The notes below the pieces were generated by a model. The model saw only the letters and a list, made by a program, of their open reading frames with translations. It was not told the DNA's origin and made no database searches. The position numbers and the translations under genes were made by a program. From NCBI GenBank assembly GCA_014896375.1, contig JADBKN010000051.1, positions 248,001 to 312,000 of the forward strand: 64,000 nt of DNA, written 5' to 3'. Origin of the DNA: Bacillota bacterium. Lineage in GTDB: Bacteria > Bacillota > Sulfobacillia > RBS10-35 > Bu92. Of this stretch, positions 11,619 through 18,096 are shown one piece after another; the first letter of the stretch is position 1, and every line of letters starts with the position of its first letter.

Positions 11619-11878
11619 TCCTCAGGCGTGCGCCGGGCGGCCGCGTCATCGCGGGAGGACACCCCGCGCACGCGCCAGGCGCCCGCGCCGTGCAGCTCCA
11701 CGCGGTCGCCGGCGTAGAGCTTGCGGCCGCGGCGGAGCTCCACCGCGCCGTTGACGCGCACACGCCCGGCCTGCACCGCCGCCTTCGCCTCCCCACCCGT
11801 GCGCACGGCGCCGCAGAGTTTGAGAAAGGCGTCGAGCTTGATGGGCAGGACGGCGACGTCCACGGGTACCTCGCCCAT
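11615..11878 (-). CDS. S4-domain RNA-binding protein (YaaA/RlbA type)
   Basis: An 87-residue protein with a single S4 RNA-binding fold: [50 protein letters not shown]. Genes of this type lie between dnaN and recF in many Firmicutes (yaaA/rlbA of B. subtilis, linked to ribosome assembly). The ATG is 3 bases after the dnaN stop, and the stop overlaps recF. A short Arg/Asp-rich C-terminal tail follows the S4 domain. Confidence 0.88.
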   Translation of the reverse strand: MGEVPVDVAVLPIKLDAFLKLCGAVRTGGEAKAAVQAGRVRVNGAVELRRGRKLYAGDRVELHGAGAWRVRGVSSRDDAAARRTPEE

Positions 11879-11881
11879 GGC

Positions 11882-12991
11882 TCAGGAGATGCGCATCGGC
11901 AGGAGGAAGTATTCGAACTCGTCGCCCTCGCCGGAGAAGCGCGCCGCGCCGATCGGACCGGAGAACGCGCATCGCACCGACTCGCCGCCCACATGGCGCA
12001 GGCCGTCGAGGAGGTAGCGCGCGTTGAAGGCGATCTCAAGGCCTTCCCCGCGCACGTCCGCCTCCACGAAGTCCTCCGCCGCACCGATGTCCACCGCTTG
12101 TGCGGCGAGCGTGACGCCGCCGGGCGCCACGACCATGCGCACGGCGTTCGGCTGGTCCGGTGCACCGGCGATGAGCGCGGCCCGTTCGCAGGCGTCCACG
12201 AACGCGCGCCGGTCGACGTCCATCTCGGCAATGTAGGATTTCGGCATCATGTCGAGCACGGCCGGGTACTGGCCGCTCAACACCGTCGTCTGGAAGAGGA
12301 TGCCGTTCGCCTCGGCAAGCAGCCGGTTGTCGCGCATGCCGAGCCGCAGGATCTCTTCGCCCTCCCCGAGAAGCCGCGCGAGCTCCTGCAGCGTGCGGCC
12401 GGGGACGACGACTTCAACCCCGTCGTCCTCGACGGCGACGCCCTCGCCACGATAATGCGCCACGCGGATGCCGTCCGTGGCCACAGCGTGGAAGCCGGTC
12501 GGCGCAAGGCGCAGCTGCACGCCCGTGAGGATGGGGCGCATGTCGCTCGTCGAGACAGCGAAGCCGGTGCGCTGCACCGCATCGCGGAAGCGGTCCTGCG
12601 GCACCTCGAGGGCCGCGCCGTCGAAGTCCGCGGCGATGAGCGGAAACTGCTCATGCGGGAAACCATGGATGCGGTACTGCGACCGGCCGAAGCGCAGCGT
12701 CGCCTGCGCGCGCTCACCTTCCGTGGCGACCTCGATCTCGCCGAACGGTGCGCGCCGCACAAGCTCCACCACGTACCGCGCGGGCAGGACGACGGCTCCC
12801 TCCTCGCGCACCGTGGCGGGGATCGTCGTGCGCAGCGCGGTTTCCAGGTCCGTCGCGGAGAGCGTGAGCGCTCCGGCCCGCGCCTCAAAGAGGATGCCCG
12901 TCAGCACCGGCAGCGTGGTGCGGGATGCCGTGCTGCGCTGCACCATTTGCAAGGCGGCGGCGAGGTCTTCCTGCTGGACGGTGATCTGCAT
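11882..12991 (-). CDS. dnaN: DNA polymerase III sliding clamp, beta subunit
   Basis: Processivity clamp encircling DNA for the replicative polymerase. The 369-residue product begins MQITVQQEDLAAALQMVQRSTASRTTLPVLTGILFEA and ends YFLLPMRIS. The C-terminal P-[MV]-R motif is characteristic of beta clamps. Three clamp domains of about 120 residues can be followed by their repeated strand patterns. A GGAGG lies just before the ATG. It is separated from dnaA by 256 bases that carry the second half of the origin. Confidence 0.98.
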   Translation of the reverse strand: MQITVQQEDLAAALQMVQRSTASRTTLPVLTGILFEARAGALTLSATDLETALRTTIPATVREEGAVVLPARYVVELVRRAPFGEIEVATEGERAQATLRFGRSQYRIHGFPHEQFPLIAADFDGAALEVPQDRFRDAVQRTGFAVSTSDMRPILTGVQLRLAPTGFHAVATDGIRVAHYRGEGVAVEDDGVEVVVPGRTLQELARLLGEGEEILRLGMRDNRLLAEANGILFQTTVLSGQYPAVLDMMPKSYIAEMDVDRRAFVDACERAALIAGAPDQPNAVRMVVAPGGVTLAAQAVDIGAAEDFVEADVRGEGLEIAFNARYLLDGLRHVGGESVRCAFSGPIGAARFSGEGDEFEYFLLPMRIS

Positions 12992-13016
12992 GTCCGGCCT
13001 CCTTCAGGTTCTAAGA

Positions 13017-13247
13017 GTCGATGCTTGACAGTAGTCGTAGTAGACGGCGGCGGATCTTGTGGACAACGGTCATCCGTCGCTCTGTGACGGCGTCCGAGGT
13101 TGTGGACGCGGTGTGGATGACGGTGTGGATGGGACGGGACCTGTCCACAGTCTCCCGGCTCGGGTGGAGGAGGCTGTGGACAGCGGCGCGTTCATCCCCA
13201 GCCTGTCCACCGTCCATCCACGGCGTCTCCCCAGCTTTGTCCACATG
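13017..13247. other. Downstream half of oriC (dnaA-dnaN intergenic DnaA-box cluster)
   Basis: This non-coding gap is packed with TGTGGA/TCCACA cores. Near-consensus boxes include TTGTCCACA on the minus strand at 13058-13066 and on the plus strand at 13237-13245, each one mismatch from TTATCCACA. TCATCCACA lies on the minus strand at 13112-13120, and CTGTCCACA at 13141-13149 (plus) and 13175-13183 (minus). Weaker CCATCCAC-type copies lie at 13124-13132 and near 13214. In B. subtilis the origin is split around dnaA and unwinding occurs in this downstream part, so this is the likely unwinding half. Confidence 0.8.
13030..13066 (-). promoter_or_regulatory. Probable basal unwinding element: DnaA box, GC spacer, DnaA-trios
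   Basis: Read on the minus strand, the box TTGTCCACA (13066-13058) is followed by a GC-rich spacer (GATCCGCCGCCG) and then CTACTACGACTACT (13043-13030). The complementary strand reads 3'-GAT GAT GCT GAT GA-5', which matches the DnaA-trio pattern (3'-[G/A]A[T/A]-5' repeats) that guides DnaA onto single strands in B. subtilis. The order box, GC cluster, trios and then a less GC-rich stretch toward dnaN is the same as in the described Bacillus system. Confidence 0.65.
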
Positions 13248-14624
13248 TCACCCGGTGATGCGCTTGCGCAGGTGCTGGATCGTCTGGCGCAGTTCGGGGT
13301 CGGTCTTGAGCTCGCGGCTGATCTTCTCGTGCGCGTGGAGAACGGTCGTGTGGTCGCGGCCGCCGAACTCCTCCCCGATGCGCGGCAGCGAAAGGTCCGT
13401 GAGCTCACGGCAGAGGTACATCGCGACCTGCCGGGCGAACGCCACCTGCCGTGTTCGCTTGCGGATCTTGAAGTCCTTGTGGTCGATCATGAAATGCTCG
13501 GCCACGACGTCTTGGATGAGCCGCACCGTGATGGCACGGGTCTTCTTCTGCGGGAGAATGTCCTTCAACGCGTCCTGTGCCAGGTCGAAGTCGATCGTCC
13601 GCTGGTGCAGGCTCGCATACGCCACAAGCCGGATGAGCGCGCCCTCGAGCTCGCGGATGTTCGTGTCGATGCGCTCCGCGATGAAGAGGAGGACGTCGTC
13701 CGGCACCTTGAGGCGGTCGAGCTGCGCCTTCTTCCTCAAGATGGCGATGCGCGTCTCAAGGTCCGGCGGCTGGATGTCGGAGATGAGGCCCCACTCGAAG
13801 CGGGAGCGGAGGCGCTCCTCCAATGTGGGGATGTCCTTCGGCGGACGGTCGCTGGACAGCACGATCTGCCGCTCCGCCTCATACAGGGCGTTGAAGGTGT
13901 GGAAAAACTCCTCCTGCGTGCTCTCCTTGCCGGCGAGGAACTGGATGTCGTCGACAAGGAGGATGTCGACGTTCCTGTAGCGTGCCTTGAACTCGACGGT
14001 GCGCCGGTCGCGGATGGAGTTGATCATCTCGTTCGCGAAGGTCTCGCTGGAGATGTAGACGACGCGGCGGCGGGGGTCGCGCTTGAGCACGGTGTGCGCG
14101 ATGGCCTGCATGAGGTGCGTCTTGCCGAGGCCGACGCCGCCGTAGAGGAACAGCGGGTTGTAGGCCTTGGCGGGCGCCTCCGCGACCGCGAGCGCGGCCG
14201 CGTGGGCGAGGCGGTTGCCGCTGCCGACGACGAACGTGTCGAAGGTGTACTTCGGGTTGAGCGCCGGCGTGTCGAATTCCGCGGCGGCGTAGGAGGCCGG
14301 AGAGGCGGCGTCGTCGGCCGGCGCGGCGGCGGGCCGCTCGTCCCAGTCGAGCGCAGCGGCCGCCTCGCTCTTGTCCGGCGTGACGAACTCCACGGCGACG
14401 TCACGGTTGAGCACCAGCGAGAGGTTCGAGCGGACCTGCGCGGAGAGCTTGCCCTCCACGTAGCTGCGGACAAAGTCGTTGGGTACGGCGACGAGGAAGA
14501 GGTCATCGTAGAAGCCGAGCGGACGGGCCTTGCGGAGATACGTCTCAAAGCTGGGGCGGGGCAGCTCCCGCTCCAGAAGGGCGAGGGCTTGCGCCCAGAC
14601 GGCGTCGAGGTTCTCCAGGGCCAC
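13248..14624 (-). CDS. dnaA: Chromosomal replication initiator protein DnaA
   Basis: Binds DnaA boxes and melts oriC. The 458-residue protein has domain I (LDAVWAQALALLERELPRPSFETYL), an Ala/Pro-rich linker, and the AAA+ domain with Walker A LYGGVGLGKTHLM and Walker B ILLVDDIQFLAGKE. The C-terminal DNA-binding domain carries the signature GGRDHTTVLHAHEKI. The start is taken as GTG 14624, because GGAGGGA (14631-14637) is ideally spaced before it and domain I begins there. An upstream in-frame ATG at 14678 would add 18 residues without a family match. It is divergent from rpmH across the origin. Confidence 0.97.
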   Translation of the reverse strand: MALENLDAVWAQALALLERELPRPSFETYLRKARPLGFYDDLFLVAVPNDFVRSYVEGKLSAQVRSNLSLVLNRDVAVEFVTPDKSEAAAALDWDERPAAAPADDAASPASYAAAEFDTPALNPKYTFDTFVVGSGNRLAHAAALAVAEAPAKAYNPLFLYGGVGLGKTHLMQAIAHTVLKRDPRRRVVYISSETFANEMINSIRDRRTVEFKARYRNVDILLVDDIQFLAGKESTQEEFFHTFNALYEAERQIVLSSDRPPKDIPTLEERLRSRFEWGLISDIQPPDLETRIAILRKKAQLDRLKVPDDVLLFIAERIDTNIRELEGALIRLVAYASLHQRTIDFDLAQDALKDILPQKKTRAITVRLIQDVVAEHFMIDHKDFKIRKRTRQVAFARQVAMYLCRELTDLSLPRIGEEFGGRDHTTVLHAHEKISRELKTDPELRQTIQHLRKRITG

Positions 14625-14805
14625 GCAGGTTCCCTCCGAAGCGAAATTTGAGCCGTCGTTGTCCACACTGGTATCCACAGGCGAAGCCGGCGCTGGACGG
14701 CGCCGCGCCGGCGGCGTCCAGCGCCGGGCGTGCGCCGACTATTAAGGAAGAGAGAGGTTGCGCCGCGGTTCCCGCAACGTGGCGCGGGGCTGCGCGCGGC
14801 GAAAC

Positions 14806-14814
14806 TTATCCACA
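14806..14814 (+). promoter_or_regulatory. DnaA box, exact consensus
   Basis: TTATCCACA, identical to the consensus DnaA-binding 9-mer. A second related box, GTATCCACA, follows at 14828-14836. Confidence 0.85.
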
Positions 14815-14940
14815 ATGTTGTGCACATGTATCCACAAGGGGCGGGACGGGTCTGTGCGCCGTGCGAACCGTACGGCCGCAGCCGGTGGGCAGCCGCAGCC
14901 GGCGCCGCGGCGGGACGGGGCAGGGCGGGTGTGCACAAAG

Positions 14941-14961
14941 TTATCCACACAATTATCCACA
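14941..14961 (+). promoter_or_regulatory. Tandem pair of exact DnaA boxes
   Basis: TTATCCACA at 14941-14949 and again at 14953-14961, same orientation, three bases between them. Such close pairs favour cooperative DnaA binding. Confidence 0.88.
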
Positions 14962-14988
14962 GGAACACCCCAAGCGACGGAGAAAAGA

Positions 14989-15010
14989 GGCGCATTCTCA
15001 AGAATGCGCC
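14989..15010. repeat. 22-base perfect palindrome in the origin region
   Basis: The arms GGCGCATTCT (14989-14998) and AGAATGCGCC (15001-15010) flank a two-base centre (CA). No T-tract follows on either strand, so a transcription terminator is unlikely. A dimeric protein-binding site is more plausible. Confidence 0.7.
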
Positions 15011-15056
15011 GGCAGACCCTCCGCGAGATACCGACATACTAGCAGAGCTATCCAGA

Positions 15057-15063
15057 TTCGACA
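15057..15063. promoter_or_regulatory. Possible Spo0A box
   Basis: TTCGACA (with the next base TTCGACAA) is the reverse complement of the 0A-box core TGTCGAA. It lies between the DnaA boxes and the rpmH promoter. A 7-mer can occur by chance, so this rests on the location: Spo0A is known to bind oriC in B. subtilis. Confidence 0.45.
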
Positions 15064-15096
15064 ATGCGGGTCTTTCACGGCGTGCGGCCCGGTCAA

Positions 15097-15126
15097 TTGA
15101 CGGTGCCGGGCCGGTTCGGGTAAACT
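15097..15126 (+). promoter_or_regulatory. Probable sigma-A promoter of rpmH operon
   Basis: TTGACG (15097-15102) and TAAACT (15121-15126) are separated by 18 bases. Initiation is expected near 15133, just before the hairpin at 15141. Confidence 0.65.
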
Positions 15127-15140
15127 TGCATCGGCTTTCA

Positions 15141-15165
15141 GCGGGCGTAAGCGCCCGCCTTTTTT
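15141..15165 (+). terminator. Terminator-like hairpin in the rpmH leader (attenuator candidate)
   Basis: A GCGGGCG stem (15141-15147), a four-base loop TAAG and the complementary CGCCCGC (15152-15158) are followed by six T residues (15160-15165). It lies only about 8 bases after the predicted start of transcription and 24 bases before the rpmH ATG. It either ends stray transcription entering from the origin or attenuates rpmH. Confidence 0.65.
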
Positions 15166-15189
15166 CACGGTCCGTGGAGGTCGATCGTC

Positions 15190-15324
15190 ATGAAGCGCAC
15201 CTACCAGCCGAAGAAGCGCACGCGGGAGCGCGTGCACGGCTTTCGCCGGCGGATGAAGACGCCCGGAGGGCGGAAGGTTCTTAAGCGCCGCCGCCTGAAG
15301 GGGCGCGCCCGCCTCTCCTGGTAG
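15190..15324 (+). CDS. rpmH: 50S ribosomal protein L34
   Basis: A 44-residue basic protein of the large subunit ([18 protein letters not shown] ... GRARLSW), full length for the family. It is the first gene of the rpmH-rnpA-yidD-yidC-jag cluster that diverges from dnaA in most bacteria. GTGGAGG lies upstream of the ATG. Its leader contains a terminator-like hairpin. rnpA begins one base after its stop. Confidence 0.98.
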   Translation: MKRTYQPKKRTRERVHGFRRRMKTPGGRKVLKRRRLKGRARLSW

Positions 15325-15325
15325 C

Positions 15326-15685
15326 ATGCTCGCCCGTGGGCTGCGCCTGCGGTCCAGCCGGCGCATCGCGGCCGCGTTCCGTGAGGGGCGGCGGCTCTCC
15401 GGAGATATGGTCTCGTTGGTATGGCGCGCCCGGGAGGACGGTCTTCCCACGCAGGTCGCGATCACCGCGATGCGCAAGGTGGGCCGCAAGCCCGCGCGCA
15501 ACCGCGCGCGGCGCCGCCTGCGGGCGGTCGTGCAGGCGCTGGCGGGCGGTCTTCGCCCGGGGTACGACGTCATCCTCATCGCGCGGCCGCAGGCGCTGAC
15601 GGCCGCGTTTGCTGTGCTGGCGGAGGAAGTGAGGTCGCTCATGGCGTCGGCAGGGGTGTGGAGCGGCGGAGGCGAACGGCCATGA
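15326..15685 (+). CDS. rnpA: Ribonuclease P protein component
   Basis: Protein cofactor of RNase P, which matures the 5' ends of tRNAs. The 119-residue product begins [26 protein letters not shown] and contains the RNR signature in [19 protein letters not shown]. It has a normal basic N-terminal half and a slightly extended Gly/Glu-rich C-terminus. The stop overlaps the yidD ATG. Confidence 0.97.
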   Translation: MLARGLRLRSSRRIAAAFREGRRLSGDMVSLVWRAREDGLPTQVAITAMRKVGRKPARNRARRRLRAVVQALAGGLRPGYDVILIARPQALTAAFAVLAEEVRSLMASAGVWSGGGERP

Positions 15686-15900
15686 GGCTCGGCGCGGCGT
15701 GCGCCGTGGCGGCGATCCGCGTGTACCAGCGTTGGATCTCTCCGGTGAAGGGGCCGACATGCCGGTTCCGCCCGACATGCTCGGAATACGCCATTGAAGC
15801 GCTGGAGCGCCATGGGCTCGTGCGCGGCACCTGGCTGGCGGTCCGGCGGCTTATGAGGTGCCACCCGCTCCATCCGGGCGGGTACGACCCGGTGCCATAA
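15682..15900 (+). CDS. yidD: Membrane protein insertion efficiency factor YidD
   Basis: A 72-residue member of the YidD family, thought to help YidC insert inner-membrane proteins. It has an amphipathic N-terminal helix ([12 protein letters not shown]) and the hallmark [15 protein letters not shown], followed by [14 protein letters not shown]. The ATG overlaps the rnpA stop (ATGA), and yidC follows 12 bases later. Confidence 0.96.
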   Translation: MRLGAACAVAAIRVYQRWISPVKGPTCRFRPTCSEYAIEALERHGLVRGTWLAVRRLMRCHPLHPGGYDPVP

Positions 15901-15912
15901 GGGGGAAGTGGA

Positions 15913-16578
15913 TTGGTCGGCTTGTGGCAAAGCCTCGTCGGCGTGTTTCACAGCGTCCTGGCGGGCCTCTACGGCCTCACCGGCAATTACGGCCTGGCGA
16001 TTATTCTCATCACGGTGCTCATCCGTCTGATCCTGTGGCCGTTCACTCAGGCCCAGATCAACAACATGCGCCGCATGCAGCAGCTTCAACCCGAGATTCA
16101 GAAAATCCAGAAGAAATACAAGGGCGACCAGCAGAAGATCAACGAGGAGACGATGAAGCTTCTGCGGGAGCGGAACGCCAACCCCGCGTACGGGTGCCTT
16201 CCGGTGTTGATCCAGCTGCCGGTGCTTTGGGCGCTGTTCGACGTGCTCCGCACGTTCCAGTTCAAGGGCGCGCACTTCCTCTGGGTGCCGGACCTGCACA
16301 GCCCCGATCCGTACTACGTGCTGCCGGTGCTCGCCGGGGCCCTGACGTTCGTGCAGTCGAAGATGACGACGCCGCAGCTCGGGGACAGCGCCACGGCCAG
16401 CACGCAGCGGACGATGCTCTACCTCATGCCGCTCCTCATCGTCTGGGTGACGTTGCGGCTGCCGTCGGGGCTGGCGCTGTATTGGGTGACGTCCAGCGTA
16501 TTCGCGGTCCTGCAGCAGTGGGTGGCGATGCGCGGCGACGCGCCGCAGCCGCCCCAGCCGCAGCAGGGCAAGGCCTAG
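15913..16578 (+). CDS. yidC: Membrane protein insertase YidC/OxaA (SpoIIIJ type)
   Basis: Inserts and folds integral membrane proteins, with or without SecYEG. The 221-residue protein has hydrophobic segments near residues 24-45, 95-115, 130-150 and 175-205. Its family features are LILWPFTQAQINNMRRMQQLQPEIQ, a cytoplasmic helical hairpin, and NPAYGCLPVLIQLPVLWALF. It is shorter than Bacillus SpoIIIJ and has no lipobox cysteine at the N-terminus, as in many clostridial-type YidC proteins. TTG start at 15913, preceded by GGGGGAAGTGGA. Confidence 0.95.
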   Translation: MVGLWQSLVGVFHSVLAGLYGLTGNYGLAIILITVLIRLILWPFTQAQINNMRRMQQLQPEIQKIQKKYKGDQQKINEETMKLLRERNANPAYGCLPVLIQLPVLWALFDVLRTFQFKGAHFLWVPDLHSPDPYYVLPVLAGALTFVQSKMTTPQLGDSATASTQRTMLYLMPLLIVWVTLRLPSGLALYWVTSSVFAVLQQWVAMRGDAPQPPQPQQGKA

Positions 16579-16591
16579 GGGAGCGTTGGTC

Positions 16592-17212
16592 ATGCAGGAC
16601 GAGTGGACCGGCGAGAGCGTGGAGGCGGCGGTGGGGGCGGCTCTGCGGGCGCTGGGACAACCCCGGGAGCGCGTGGAGATCGAGGTGCTCGAGGAGCCTG
16701 GAGGCGGGGTCTTCGGCATCGGCCGCCGGCCGGCGCGCGTGCGCGTGCGGTTGCGGCCCTCCTTTGGCGAGGCGGCGACCGCGTTCGTACGCGCCGTGGT
16801 GGCATACCTGGGTGAGGACGTCGAGGTGCGGGAGGCGGAGCGCGTGGAGCGCGGCTGGCGCATCGAGGTCGCCGGCCGCGCGTCCGGTGCGCTGATCGGG
16901 CGGCGCGGCCAGACGCTGCGCGCGCTGGAGTATCTCGCGGAGGTGCACGCGGCGCGGCGTTCGGGGGAGCGGGCGGCGCTCGTGCTGGATGTCAACGACT
17001 ACCGCCGCCGGCGCGAGGAGGCGCTCGTGAAGATGGCGCGGCGCGCGGCGCAGGAGGTGCTGCGCTCCCGTCGAGAGCGTCGCCTCGAGGCGATGACGTC
17101 GTACGAGCGGCGCATCGTGCACATGGCCCTGCAGGGGATGCGCGGCGTGACGACGGAGAGCGAGGGCGAGGAACCGAACCGGCGCGTCGTGATCCGGCCC
17201 ACGGCGGAATAG
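16592..17212 (+). CDS. jag: Jag/KhpB RNA-binding protein
   Basis: A 206-residue protein with three parts: an N-terminal Jag domain (ESVEAAVGAALRALG ... VFGIGRRPARVRVRL), a KH domain with the loop GALIGRRGQTLRALEYLAEV, and an R3H domain (SYERRIVHMALQGMRGVTTESEGEEPNRRVVI). KhpB-type proteins bind RNA with KhpA and affect cell division and sporulation in Firmicutes. ATG 16592 is chosen over an upstream TTG (16586) because AGGGGAG lies at the right distance. A strong terminator follows. Confidence 0.93.
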   Translation: MQDEWTGESVEAAVGAALRALGQPRERVEIEVLEEPGGGVFGIGRRPARVRVRLRPSFGEAATAFVRAVVAYLGEDVEVREAERVERGWRIEVAGRASGALIGRRGQTLRALEYLAEVHAARRSGERAALVLDVNDYRRRREEALVKMARRAAQEVLRSRRERRLEAMTSYERRIVHMALQGMRGVTTESEGEEPNRRVVIRPTAE

Positions 17213-17268
17213 GGCGCAAGACGGCGGCGCGTCGGGCGGCGCCGGCCGCCGGGCGGCCGGACGGGGTG

Positions 17269-17294
17269 GCCTTCCCAGGAGGGAAGGCTTTTTT
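17269..17294 (+). terminator. Rho-independent terminator after jag
   Basis: GCCTTCCC (17269-17276), loop AGGA, GGGAAGGC (17281-17288), then six T. It separates the rpmH-jag operon from rsmG, where mnmE and mnmG would usually lie. Confidence 0.88.
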
Positions 17295-17310
17295 GTCAGG
17301 GGGGCGGCCG

Positions 17311-18096
17311 ATGGAGGAGTTGGAGCGGCTGCGCGAGGGCGCAGCGGCCCTGGGCGTGGAGCTCGGCGCGCCGGAGGCGGAACGCCTGCTGCGCGTGTTG
17401 GACGAGGTTCTGGAGGCCAACCGGCGCGTGAACCTCACGGCCGTGCGCGAGCGCGCGGCGGCGCTGGAGAAGCACCTGCTCGACAGCGTGGCCGCGTGGC
17501 GTGTCTGGCGCCCGCGCGGGGACGAGCGCGTCGTGGACGTGGGCACGGGCGGGGGACTGCCGGGTCTGGCGTTGAAGGCCGTCGCGCCGGGGCTGCGGCT
17601 TGTGCTGCTGGACGCTGCGCGCCGCAAGATCGATGCCTGCCGGGACATCGTGCAGCGGCTGGGGTGGGACGGGGTTGCGGCGGTGCACGGCCGCGCGGAG
17701 GAGTGGGCGCGGGGCGACGGCCGGGAATCCCAGGACGCCGCGGTGGTGCGCGCCGTGGGCGCGCTGGACGTGGTGGCGGAACTCACGCTTCCTTGTGTCC
17801 GCCCCGGTGGCGTGGTGCTGGCATGGAAAGGGCGCCTGGACGGCGAAGAGCTCGAAGCGGGACGGCGGGCGGCGCGGGTGCTGGGCGGCGAAATCGCGAC
17901 CGTCGACCGCTTCGCGCTTCCCTGGAGCGGGGCGGCGCGGGCGGTGGTCCTCATCGAGAAGGCGCGGCCGACACCGCCGCGCTACCCGCGCCGGCCGGGG
18001 ATTCCCGAGAGGCGGCCGCTGGGCGGAGGGCGCGGGAAGGAGCGGAGGGATGCGGATGGCAGCGACCGATTGGCTGACACAGATTCCGGTGGATGA
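17311..18096 (+). CDS. rsmG: 16S rRNA (guanine527-N7)-methyltransferase
   Basis: SAM-dependent methyltransferase that modifies G527 in 16S rRNA. The 261-residue protein shows VNLTAVRERAAALEKHLLDSV, the SAM motif VVDVGTGGGLPGLALK, LLDAARRKIDACRDI, and the typical C-terminal PPRYPRRPGIPERRPL. ATG 17311 is preceded by AGGGGGG. The frame is open further upstream, but that part lies inside the terminator hairpin. The last 41 bases overlap noc, giving a tail of about 25 residues beyond the family consensus. Confidence 0.95.
   Translation: MEELERLREGAAALGVELGAPEAERLLRVLDEVLEANRRVNLTAVRERAAALEKHLLDSVAAWRVWRPRGDERVVDVGTGGGLPGLALKAVAPGLRLVLLDAARRKIDACRDIVQRLGWDGVAAVHGRAEEWARGDGRESQDAAVVRAVGALDVVAELTLPCVRPGGVVLAWKGRLDGEELEAGRRAARVLGGEIATVDRFALPWSGAARAVVLIEKARPTPPRYPRRPGIPERRPLGGGRGKERRDADGSDRLADTDSGG

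Larger units (their letters stand above)
14625..15063. other. Upstream half of oriC (dnaA-rpmH intergenic region)
   Basis: This 565-base gap between divergent dnaA and rpmH holds three exact DnaA boxes (TTATCCACA at 14806-14814, 14941-14949 and 14953-14961). It also holds a one-mismatch box GTATCCACA at 14828-14836 and several TGTGCACA sequences. A 22-base perfect palindrome and a Spo0A-box-like heptamer lie on the rpmH side. The last two exact boxes are in the same orientation, 12 bases apart start to start. No coding sequence is supported here. Confidence 0.85.

Noticed and set aside
14236-14280. TGTCGAA heptamers inside dnaA as further Spo0A boxes
   Set aside because: They lie within coding sequence, fit the GC-rich codon pattern and would occur by chance at this frequency.
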